A stretch of 32,960 bases of DNA from a virus. Within the stretch, counting starts at the first letter, position 1. Each line of letters opens with the position of its first letter. Below are positions 17,277 through 24,252 of the stretch, piece by piece. The notes beneath the pieces were generated by a model that worked only from the letters and a program-made list of their open reading frames with translations, searched no databases and was not told the DNA's origin. The stretch is taken from IMG/VR virus record IMGVR_UViG_3300005831_000051, positions 1 through 32,960 of that record; one strand, 5' to 3'. Both the position numbers and the translations under genes were made by a program.

Positions 17277-17639
17277 TTAAGTTGTTGTTGTTGTTGATGT
17301 TGTTGGTGCTATAGTAGTAGTAGTCGTTGTTATTTCAAAAATAGATTCTTTCTTTACACAATCACACTTCGCTCCAGCTACTAATGTTTTTACTCTGCCT
17401 GCTATTTGATACAATGAATACTGATTAGCATACATAGGATTAAAATATCTGTAAAGTAAAATTCTTCTATAATTTAAAAGAGCAAACACAGTGTCTGCAG
17501 AACAATCAGTATTCATACCATAAATAATTTTATTGTATGCACAACTAGCTAGATTTGCTATTTTGCAATCTATTTGTTCTTGTAGAGCTAGAATGTCTAC
17601 ACACTCTACACAATCCGTTAACCTAGGAGTTATCATCAT
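17277..17639 (-). CDS. Small Cys-containing virion-associated protein ending directly in poly-Thr, 120 aa
   Basis: An N-terminal helical domain with Cys pairs (CVECVDI, then CKIANLASC) runs to about residue 95 and contains CDCVKK. The chain then passes through ITTTTTT, IAP and a final TTS-plus-T run, where the stop codon follows immediately. The start overlaps the stop of the 34-aa gene in an ATGA arrangement, so the two are translationally coupled. As with the 82-aa protein, a linker without a domain after it suggests loss or exchange of a C-terminal binding module, or a naturally short docking subunit. I do not recognise a named family for the N-terminal domain, though such proteins are common next to crAss-like fibre genes. 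Confidence 0.6.
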   Translation of the reverse strand: MMITPRLTDCVECVDILALQEQIDCKIANLASCAYNKIIYGMNTDCSADTVFALLNYRRILLYRYFNPMYANQYSLYQIAGRVKTLVAGAKCDCVKKESIFEITTTTTTIAPTTSTTTTT

Positions 17640-17740
17640 TTTTTCTCAGCATTTTGTTTAGCTAAACAAGTAGCACATAATCCATTTTTTAGTTGACAGC
17701 TACACCCTACTGATGTACCACATCCTGCACAATTAGCCAT
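17636..17740 (-). CDS. Cys-rich mini-protein, 34 aa
   Basis: An ATG at 17740 opens a frame reading MANCAGCGTSVGCSCQ, then LKNGLCATCLAKQNAEKK, ending in TGA that overlaps the ATG of the next gene (ATGA). Six cysteines are arranged as CxxC, CxC and CxxC, a plausible single zinc-binding knuckle. It fills the only gap between the 179-aa and 120-aa genes and shares their direction and A/T-rich leader. The preceding 179-aa protein also ends in GCGCGH. Function is unknown; a structural zinc mini-domain for fibre or head assembly is possible. Confidence 0.7.
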   Translation of the reverse strand: MANCAGCGTSVGCSCQLKNGLCATCLAKQNAEKK

Positions 17741-17750
17741 ATCTTATAAT

Positions 17751-18290
17751 TTAATGTCCACATCCACATCCACTAGATACAAATCTATCTAGTAAAGAAC
17801 TTGCTTTAACATATAGTTTTTCAGATTCTGTTATTGCACAATTATTGGCAGCAGAAATAGAACCCTGAATTAAAAAATAAATAGTACTAAGCTCTACTTT
17901 AGCCTGTTCTTTAATTTTTTGATCACACTCCATCAAATCTAAACGCATAAATGCTGTATCATATTTTTCTTGTATAGCATCTATTCTCATAAAAGACTTA
18001 TCTACATAAGTAGTAAGACTAGGGCTAACACTATATCTCATCTGATACACACCATCAGGTAAAGGATAGTCTACGCCCTCAGGGGAAATACCTAGTTTAA
18101 ATGAATTAAACAAGTTATAATCTTCTACTATGAAAGGTATCTCCACAGAATTAAATCCAGGAGGAGTTATTTTAATAGATGGAGTCACAACGTTAGGTGG
18201 ATCTGTAGGATAAACAGAAGCATCTACTATTGCTAATGTCGTAACATTATACGTCTGGAGTACGAATATATCTAATTTTAGTGTAGCCAT
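17751..18290 (-). CDS. Conserved crAss-like structural protein, 179 aa
   Basis: The first 100 residues look strand-rich (LKLDIFVLQTYNVTTLAIVD, PSIKITPPGF, LPDGVYQMRYSVSP). A helical part follows (FMRIDAIQEKYDTAFMRLDL, KIKEQAKVELSTIYFLIQG), and the end is SSGCGCGH, a compact Cys/His cluster that may bind metal. The protein is the first gene after the terminator at 18302-18346 and leads into the fibre cluster. Its place suggests a fibre base or connector rather than a capsid component. I recognise the layout as recurring in crAss-like phages but cannot name a function. No catalytic motif is visible. Confidence 0.65.
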   Translation of the reverse strand: MATLKLDIFVLQTYNVTTLAIVDASVYPTDPPNVVTPSIKITPPGFNSVEIPFIVEDYNLFNSFKLGISPEGVDYPLPDGVYQMRYSVSPSLTTYVDKSFMRIDAIQEKYDTAFMRLDLMECDQKIKEQAKVELSTIYFLIQGSISAANNCAITESEKLYVKASSLLDRFVSSGCGCGH

Positions 18291-18301
18291 GTTTTTTTTA
18301 T

Positions 18302-18346
18302 AAAAAAATACCAGAGGATAGGAGTTATCCTCTTTCCCCTGGTATT
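18302..18346 (-). terminator. Rho-independent terminator after the 360-aa virion protein gene
   Basis: AATACC+AGAGGATA (18307-18320) pairs with TATCCTCT (18326-18333) and GGTATT (18341-18346), leaving a five-base loop and a seven-base bulge on one side. Read on the minus strand, the stem is followed by a run of T from 18308 to 18302. It lies between the stop of the 360-aa gene and the ATG of the 179-aa gene. Confidence 0.8.
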
Positions 18347-18377
18347 AGGTTAAATGTATTTGGTTTAGATTATATTC

Positions 18378-19460
18378 TTAGCATGCATTATCTGCTGTAA
18401 CAGCACCTAAAGCAGTCTCTAGAATAGTTTCAAAAGCAGCAGAAGCAGCTTGTGGAACAGCCAAAATCACCGTACTATCCTCAGGAATAAAATCTCCCCA
18501 TACTTGAGCAGATTTATCAATTTCATTGAACCTGATATAAAACGTATCATAAGTAGTTCCAGGAGTAACCCAAGACTCAAAGTTTTGGTTATATCCAGCC
18601 ATTCTGTAAAGAGATTTCAAATACCCAGCTTGATAGCTATAGTAATTTTTCTCTAGTTGTGCAATTTCTTGAGAAGTACCTGTAATATAATTAGATTCTT
18701 GAGTGACATTTACATCAGCCACTAAATCACAATTATCGTATACAATAAAGTCAGCAGTAGTTTCAGGCCCTTTGTAAACAAAAGTATTGAAACGAAGTCT
18801 GTCATACTCAAAAGGGAATGCAGCTATATCACAAGGTACACCATATTGTGTTAATGGTTTTCCTGTAATAACTAATTTTTGAGCAGCGCCAACACCAGAA
18901 GTACTAAATGTATAGAAATCTGAAAAAGTAATGTTATCAGGATTAGTTCCTGGAGCACTATAATTAAATTTCTCGATAATTTGTGCAATTAATGCAGGCA
19001 CATCTACGTCAGTACAAGGATCATCACCACAATCACAGCATGGTGCTGAAACGGTTACAGATTTAGTCCAACCATTGAAATACAAAGTATTCAAATAGCT
19101 AGAGAATCCTCTAAGGGTTACGGTTACATCTTCACCACATTGTACGGTAAAGTTATCTATTTCAGTGATTTGGTTTGTAGGAGATGAACATCCTACAACT
19201 TTTCGCCAATCTGTTACATTCTTTACTGCCCCTGTGTTATTCACACCGGCAATTTTATCAGAACGTTTTGTCCCCTGCAGATAAGTATTCTGTCTACCTT
19301 GTGCGATGTAGAAGTATGGTGACGTATTTGGCGTCGCTGTAGCTACATAAGCATTAGAATAGATTCCAACCTGTCCAGCAAGTAAATTTTGAGTAGAGCC
19401 TGCCACGATTGGAACTTGGCCTACTGGAACTACCACTACTGTTGTTAATGAAAAATCCAT
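18378..19460 (-). CDS. Virion structural protein, 360 aa
   Basis: The N-terminus (FSLTTVVVVPVGQVPIVAGS) is strand-rich and hydrophobic but lacks a basic signal-peptide start. The middle contains a Cys cluster (PCCDCGDDPCTD, about 140-151), and the C-terminal third holds helices and strands (QEIAQLEKNYYSYQAGYLKSLYRM, in parts) and ends in NAC. The gene closes the capsid-side transcription unit and is followed by a strong terminator, as is the capsid gene. This suggests an abundant virion component. By position it may be a head-associated or auxiliary protein of crAss-like virions; I cannot assign it to one by sequence alone. Codon use here is less extreme in A/T than in the left-hand genes, which also fits strong expression. 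Confidence 0.65.
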   Translation of the reverse strand: MDFSLTTVVVVPVGQVPIVAGSTQNLLAGQVGIYSNAYVATATPNTSPYFYIAQGRQNTYLQGTKRSDKIAGVNNTGAVKNVTDWRKVVGCSSPTNQITEIDNFTVQCGEDVTVTLRGFSSYLNTLYFNGWTKSVTVSAPCCDCGDDPCTDVDVPALIAQIIEKFNYSAPGTNPDNITFSDFYTFSTSGVGAAQKLVITGKPLTQYGVPCDIAAFPFEYDRLRFNTFVYKGPETTADFIVYDNCDLVADVNVTQESNYITGTSQEIAQLEKNYYSYQAGYLKSLYRMAGYNQNFESWVTPGTTYDTFYIRFNEIDKSAQVWGDFIPEDSTVILAVPQAASAAFETILETALGAVTADNAC

Positions 19461-19484
19461 GTTGTTTATATTTAAAGGTTAAAA

Positions 19485-20213
19485 TTATTCGTTTGTTTGT
19501 ATTCTAAATTGTGCGCTCTGCACTGCAGCAGCATTTTCTGTGTACATTGCTAAATTTTGAACAGTTAAATCTAAAAGTTCATCTTCTAGGTAATTTGCTA
19601 ACTCACAATCTTCGTTTGTTGACTCCAACCCGTCTAGCATTATATAGCCTTCTTTGTTTATATACTTAGGGTATCTAATATACATTAAGCATAATTCTGT
19701 AGGAGTAAACGTTCCGTCAGTAAAGGTAGTTAAAAAATCTGTAGAAATAAAGTTAAATGTTTCTTGATATTCAAAAGATGGTTTGTAATTATTGTTGTTT
19801 AACAAAAATTGAATATCACCATGTTTTGCTAACTCAATATTAGCCCATATAATTTTATTTTTGCATCTACCTTTATCAGCTAAAACATAACTATCCACAT
19901 AGAACATATATGGCGGAGTAATCTTAGTGATGTCAGCTTGCCACTGATTTATGTCTTTGTTAGTTTCTTTTAAGGGTAAACGATGATCTTCATAATCCTC
20001 AATGAGAATTTGTAAATCATCGTACCTTTTCTTAAAAGAGTCTCTGCCAAGACCATTAGCGGTTGCCCCGTCTAATTTTTGCTTTATTAACTTTATCTGA
20101 GCTTCATTAAGAGCTAAGATTTTATCTTCTAACTGAATCCTTTGATGTGAATTAGAAGATAGTTTATTAAGCCTTTGATCTATTTTGTATAATAAACTAT
20201 CTACTGATATCAT
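19485..20213 (-). CDS. crAss-like ring-type structural protein, 242 aa
   Basis: The N-terminal region is helical (SLLYKIDQRLNKLSSNSHQR, about 5-24, then EAQIKLIKQKL), a pattern I associate with a conserved crAss-like protein near the capsid gene. A strand-rich middle includes PYMFYVDSYVLADKG and LCLMYIRYPKYI. The final helix (LANYLEDELLDLTVQNLAMY) resembles the corresponding helix of the 241-aa protein at 12951-13676. Together they could be the two ring/adaptor proteins stacking below the portal. It is co-directional with the 322-aa gene upstream, with an 10-base gap. The gp4-like fold is an inference from length, order and this shared helix. Confidence 0.6.
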   Translation of the reverse strand: MISVDSLLYKIDQRLNKLSSNSHQRIQLEDKILALNEAQIKLIKQKLDGATANGLGRDSFKKRYDDLQILIEDYEDHRLPLKETNKDINQWQADITKITPPYMFYVDSYVLADKGRCKNKIIWANIELAKHGDIQFLLNNNNYKPSFEYQETFNFISTDFLTTFTDGTFTPTELCLMYIRYPKYINKEGYIMLDGLESTNEDCELANYLEDELLDLTVQNLAMYTENAAAVQSAQFRIQTNE

Positions 20214-20223
20214 GTTGATTGAT

Positions 20224-21192
20224 TTAAACGGCCATTAATTTTCTTGATTTAAGCTTTTGTTCTAAAACTAAAAGATCTTCTTGGTTGTCTTCTTTTACTA
20301 AGAACTCAACTAGGTCATCCTCTGTTTTAGCTACTTCATACTCTCCTTCATAAATAGAACCGGATGGTTTTACTCTATAAACTGAATGAGAAATTGCTTG
20401 TTTTACTAAATCTTTTATATGCAATAAACTTTCCTTCATGTCTGCAAATCTTGAGAAAACTTCTATTGTAGAAAGCCCAATAAATTTACCAGAAGTAAAC
20501 TCTTCTTGTTTAAGAACAGTGTCTACTAAATTGTAAACAACGTCTTCTTTAGTATCATCTGCAACAGCTAATCCTAATAAACGAGCTACTTTCTTCTTTT
20601 TATCAGGAGTCATCTGGTCAAACTTAATAATAGCTGAGTTGATGATTTTCTTTTTATTATAAAGGATAGCTTGTTCTAATTCTGCATCTGCTACATAGAA
20701 CTGAGTATCTGCAGGGTATTCACCTCTCTCCCAAGCTTGATAGCTGGAAGCAATTGTAGGGTGTACTCTGAGCCAGGAAAAAGCAATTTCTTGATATACA
20801 TTACTCAAATCAAAGTGATTATCACCGTCCTGTAGTTTTACAGGTTGTACGTGTGTTGTATCATTGATAGATTTAGATAAACCATAATTCCAATATGGTG
20901 CCCGTGGGCCTAAATCGATATCCCCTAGTTCTTCTTTGATTCTTTTCAAAGTATTAGTGATTCTTTCAATCTCTAATTTCTTTTCTGTGGGGTCTAAAAT
21001 TCTATTTATATATGCAGCCTTAGGGTCTAACCCTGTTCTGTATTTACCATCTAGCTCTTTATAAGGATATTTGAATACCCCTGTACCAGGAACTCTAGTC
21101 ATTCCATTTCTAGCTAACTCACTTTGCATAGTTTGCAACCCAGATTTACTATAATCTCTTTTTATGACAGAGATTTTTCCTATCTTACTCAT
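20224..21192 (-). CDS. Conserved crAss-like protein downstream of the capsid gene, 322 aa
   Basis: The sequence is mixed and mostly helical after residue 60, with charged segments (EKKLEIERITNTLKRIKEEL) and a Lys-rich run (TPDKKKKVARLLGL). The N-terminal 50 residues are basic (KIGKISVIKRDYSKSG, then YRTGLDPKAAYI). The C-terminal 100 residues include KDLVKQAISHSVYRV and a Glu/Lys-rich tail. It is the first gene after the capsid terminator (21255-21289). I recognise no domain. Its position next to the capsid gene is consistent with a head-completion or internal virion protein, but the sequence does not prove this. Confidence 0.6.
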   Translation of the reverse strand: MSKIGKISVIKRDYSKSGLQTMQSELARNGMTRVPGTGVFKYPYKELDGKYRTGLDPKAAYINRILDPTEKKLEIERITNTLKRIKEELGDIDLGPRAPYWNYGLSKSINDTTHVQPVKLQDGDNHFDLSNVYQEIAFSWLRVHPTIASSYQAWERGEYPADTQFYVADAELEQAILYNKKKIINSAIIKFDQMTPDKKKKVARLLGLAVADDTKEDVVYNLVDTVLKQEEFTSGKFIGLSTIEVFSRFADMKESLLHIKDLVKQAISHSVYRVKPSGSIYEGEYEVAKTEDDLVEFLVKEDNQEDLLVLEQKLKSRKLMAV

Positions 21193-21254
21193 TTCTATAT
21201 GTAGTTAAAATTAGTTAAGCACCCCTATCAAAAGGCAGGCTCTGTGGCCAGTAC

Positions 21255-21289
21255 TTAAAAAATCCTCTTCCTAATACCGGAAGAGGATT
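21255..21289 (-). terminator. Rho-independent terminator after the major capsid gene
   Basis: AATCCTCTTCC (21261-21271) and GGAAGAGGATT (21279-21289) form a perfect 11-base-pair stem with a seven-base loop. On the minus strand it runs into T residues (A at 21257-21262 on the plus strand). It lies ten bases beyond the capsid stop codon. Confidence 0.85.
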
Positions 21290-21298
21290 AGTTTATTA

Positions 21299-22864
21299 TT
21301 AGAACTGAGGAATTTCCTCAATCAATACAGTTCTTGACAAATCTTCAATGAAAACATCGCATCTGTCTTTCATCCAGATTTCATACCCTGGGAATTTATT
21401 AGCAGAACTCATACCTTGAGACTTAGCAAAACCTAAGTGGTGACGAGTACCATCAATATAACCCCAAGTCATAGAAGGAGCACCTTGTAAACGTACCTCT
21501 CTAATGTTGTTGATCAGAGAACCATCTCCTGTAGGAGACACATCAAACACCATAAATACAGGTGTAGATTTTTTGTTTTGACCAAACTCTAGATTAGTTT
21601 GTGGTAAATCCAACTCTTTCAAGTGAATAAGCTCTACACGACCAGTTTCACGAGTAACCATTGCATCAAATGCAAAGTTATAAGTGATATGCTGTCCTTC
21701 TCCTTGCATAAATCTGTTTCCAGAATCTGCCATAAAAGTAAGACCACTATTCAATGCATCATCTTTTAAAGCTTGTTGGAATACATCGAATCCAGCTTCA
21801 TTGGTGTACATTTTAACGCGTCTGTCTTTCACATCTACTCTTCTGTAGAATAAATCTCCAAATACAGAACGAATCAAATTAGCAGAAAACTCTCCTCTGT
21901 TATAAGGAACTAAGTTTCCGTTATTACGCATTCTGTGATATACACCAGCAGAAGTACGTTTAACTTCTTGTTTAGACCCTGCAGATTTCACTGTTCCAGG
22001 TTTAGCCCAAATCATACGTTTCACTTTAAGTTCAAGCATAGATTTACGCATCCAAAACTCAATAAATGGCTCCCATTTAACATCATTACGAGTTAATGGT
22101 AATTGATTGTTACGCTGTGGAGCATACACTAAGATATCTAATGCTTTACCAGTAACAGTATCTTTTAACATTCTATCATCAGCCCATTCTGTGATTTTGT
22201 GCTCATATCCATATGCAGAACCTAAAGACTCAAACATAGAGATTTTTTCACCTAATTTAGGAAGACCTAATAAGTCTTGATCAAATTCACCAATAGCAGC
22301 ATCCACTAATTCACATTCTACCCCAACCTGTAAGAAAGTAGGAGAAACAAAATCAATCATTGGATTTTCTGAAACAAGTGTGAAAGTGTACAAACTACCT
22401 GTATTATAAGGAACAGGGTCTTTGGTTACATACAATCTAGGCCCGTACTGACGAGTACCTAAAGAGATAATAGCATGTTTTGAGAATTCATTAGAATCTA
22501 AAACTAGATTAAATTCTTGTCCATCAATACCTGTTTTAGATGCACCAATTAACGCCGCAGTTGATACAGGAATGTCGATGATTTTAGGAAATTTGTAAGG
22601 AACTTGAATGTCCCATTTCCAAGCATCACTGTTGTTGTTAATGTAAAACGGTGTTGCTTTATTGATCATATCAAGAAAGTCATTGCTATACAGAGAAGAC
22701 TGTGTATATAAGCTGATGATTTTCTTATCATAATCTGCTGGTTCAGTATTATGAAAGGATTCTAAGTGATTAGAATCTGTTAATTTTCCTACTGCCCGTT
22801 TGTCCATCGAAGCCACCCTAGCGTAGGTAAAACCAGTTAATCCAGGAATTGTTTGAATTGCCAT
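21299..22864 (-). CDS. Major capsid protein (HK97-fold, crAss-like), 521 aa
   Basis: By length, order (TerL, portal, scaffold, this) and content this is the crAss-like major capsid protein. The N-terminus (IQTIPGLTGFTYARVASMDK) is followed by YTQSSLYSNDFLDMINKATPFYI and a mixed alpha/beta body with TYNFAFDAMVTRETGRVELIH and a C-terminal WMKDRCDVFIEDLSRTV. It should assemble the icosahedral head; no N-terminal cleavage site can be picked out. A strong terminator directly after it, and GC-ending codons such as TTC, AAC and CGT used more often than in neighbours, both point to high expression. The leader TTTAAAAATAGATAAACA precedes the ATG without a GGAGG. Confidence 0.85.
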   Translation of the reverse strand: MAIQTIPGLTGFTYARVASMDKRAVGKLTDSNHLESFHNTEPADYDKKIISLYTQSSLYSNDFLDMINKATPFYINNNSDAWKWDIQVPYKFPKIIDIPVSTAALIGASKTGIDGQEFNLVLDSNEFSKHAIISLGTRQYGPRLYVTKDPVPYNTGSLYTFTLVSENPMIDFVSPTFLQVGVECELVDAAIGEFDQDLLGLPKLGEKISMFESLGSAYGYEHKITEWADDRMLKDTVTGKALDILVYAPQRNNQLPLTRNDVKWEPFIEFWMRKSMLELKVKRMIWAKPGTVKSAGSKQEVKRTSAGVYHRMRNNGNLVPYNRGEFSANLIRSVFGDLFYRRVDVKDRRVKMYTNEAGFDVFQQALKDDALNSGLTFMADSGNRFMQGEGQHITYNFAFDAMVTRETGRVELIHLKELDLPQTNLEFGQNKKSTPVFMVFDVSPTGDGSLINNIREVRLQGAPSMTWGYIDGTRHHLGFAKSQGMSSANKFPGYEIWMKDRCDVFIEDLSRTVLIEEIPQF

Positions 22865-22886
22865 TGTTTATCTATTTTTAAATTAA

Positions 22887-24146
22887 TTATTTAAACCAGC
22901 GTGATGCTGCTTCTTTTTGTTCTTGTTGTGTTTTAGGTTGTGAACCCTGTCTCACGACTTCTGTAAAAAGAGTGTTAACTGTTTTAGTTACACCAGTTTT
23001 TTGTATAGTAGATAACGTTGGATCTTTTTCAAGTAGCTTAATCAATAAACCAATTTTGACTTTCATCTCATGGTTTTCAGGTCGCTTCAATTCTAAGATA
23101 GTTTTATCAAAATCCGTAAGAGTTTCCCCTGTAGGTGTTTTGTATTTATCAACTAATAAGAAGTCATGTAGTTCATTTGCTAATTTTGGATTTAGTGGAA
23201 TACCATCAAATGATTTTACTTTTAGTTTTTCACTAAGTACCGTTTGAACATTATTAATATATTCATTACGTATGGCTGCTTTTAGTTGAATGTCTTTTTG
23301 GGCAGTTGCTGCTATTTTTTCTAAATTAGCGGCCTGCTTTTTTACAAGAACTTTATGGTTTCTTTCTGCTACAGTTTGTAGGTCACCATAATTAGATAAC
23401 CTTTCAATCTCAGCATCTATATCTTCTTGCTCAAATCCTTGCTCTTTTAAAGAATGTTGCAGAACTAATTTTTGATTTCCTTCTACAGTTAAATCTAGTG
23501 TAGAAAAATCTTCTACAGCAGTTAAAGCTTGGAAGTAATTTCTAGGATCTGCTCCATTTACAAAAATTGCTTGAAATGCATTTTGATAATCTTCACCAAA
23601 TTGTCCTATAAAATTGTTTACCATCTCAATAGAACCCTTCTGTTTTTCAGAATTAAATCTTTCTAAGAAATCTTCTGGTGTTTCTATAGGAGTTTCTTGT
23701 GTACCTTCTTCAGTAGTAAATACTCCTAATGAAAGTAAGTCTCTCGCTAATGCAGTAAACTGTGAAGGAGCTGCTGGAGGAGCTGCTGGAGGAGATGCTG
23801 ACTCATCAGTAGTAGGAACGACAGGTTCAATAAGTTCAGGATTATCATCATCATCATTAGTTCCTAAGAAATCTCTAATTGATTTAGTGTTATCTATAGG
23901 AGCAGGAGGAGTAGGATCATCATCTGCTTTTGGTGCTACATTTTTTTTGTTAGCAGCGGGTGCAGCAGGCGCGGGTGGTGCAGGAGGAATAACTTCTTCA
24001 ATTATTGGAGTTAAGTCATCTGGATTACCTGTTCCAGTTTCAGGAGAAAGCAAGTCATTTATTAATTGTTGACTGCCGGCTCCCATACTCATAGTATCTT
24101 GAATGCTGAAATTATCTATTCCAGTCATTTCTGTATTATCAGCCAT
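22887..24146 (-). CDS. Probable scaffolding protein, 419 aa
   Basis: It lies between portal and capsid genes, the usual place for a scaffold. Residues 1-130 are acidic and rich in Pro and Ala (APPAPAAPAA, DNPELIEPVVP, PPAAPPAAPSQ), so probably disordered. The rest is largely helical with many Gln, Glu and Lys (EQEDIDAEIERLSNYGDL, NHKVLVKKQAANLEKIAATA) and closes with a basic end (QKEAASRWFK) that could bind capsid protein. No protease motif is visible. A tandem 12-base repeat (23768-23795) encodes the PPAA part. A promoter-like site lies 27 bases upstream, so this gene and the capsid gene can be expressed apart from portal and terminase. Confidence 0.65.
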   Translation of the reverse strand: MADNTEMTGIDNFSIQDTMSMGAGSQQLINDLLSPETGTGNPDDLTPIIEEVIPPAPPAPAAPAANKKNVAPKADDDPTPPAPIDNTKSIRDFLGTNDDDDNPELIEPVVPTTDESASPPAAPPAAPSQFTALARDLLSLGVFTTEEGTQETPIETPEDFLERFNSEKQKGSIEMVNNFIGQFGEDYQNAFQAIFVNGADPRNYFQALTAVEDFSTLDLTVEGNQKLVLQHSLKEQGFEQEDIDAEIERLSNYGDLQTVAERNHKVLVKKQAANLEKIAATAQKDIQLKAAIRNEYINNVQTVLSEKLKVKSFDGIPLNPKLANELHDFLLVDKYKTPTGETLTDFDKTILELKRPENHEMKVKIGLLIKLLEKDPTLSTIQKTGVTKTVNTLFTEVVRQGSQPKTQQEQKEAASRWFK

Positions 24147-24172
24147 ATGTAGTTATTTTAATATTGTTAGTG

Positions 24173-24203
24173 TAAATGTAAGTATAGATTATATAATTAC
24201 AAA
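24173..24203 (-). promoter_or_regulatory. Bacteroidota-type promoter candidate upstream of the scaffold and capsid genes
   Basis: On the minus strand TTTG (24200-24203) is followed after 19 bases by TACATTTA (24173-24180) and C. It lies in the 106-base gap between portal and scaffold, 27 bases before the ATG. The pattern matches the sites at 30465-30496 and 13698-13729 in arrangement. Confidence 0.45.
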
Positions 24204-24252
24204 ATTTTTATATTCGTATTTAAAAAATAGTTAGCATTTTATAGCATTACTA

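Noticed and set aside
15943-17331. CRISPR-like array from repeated GTT/GTA triplets
   Set aside because: The repeats are in-frame Thr codons within virion genes, with no unique spacers of constant length.
21206-21213. TAATTTTA as a -7 box before the 322-aa gene
   Set aside because: The nearest TTTG is only 15 bases upstream, unlike the 19-20 of the three accepted sites.
24204-24252. Terminator after the portal gene
   Set aside because: A T run is present on the minus strand, but the ATGCT copies there are direct rather than inverted and no stable stem forms.
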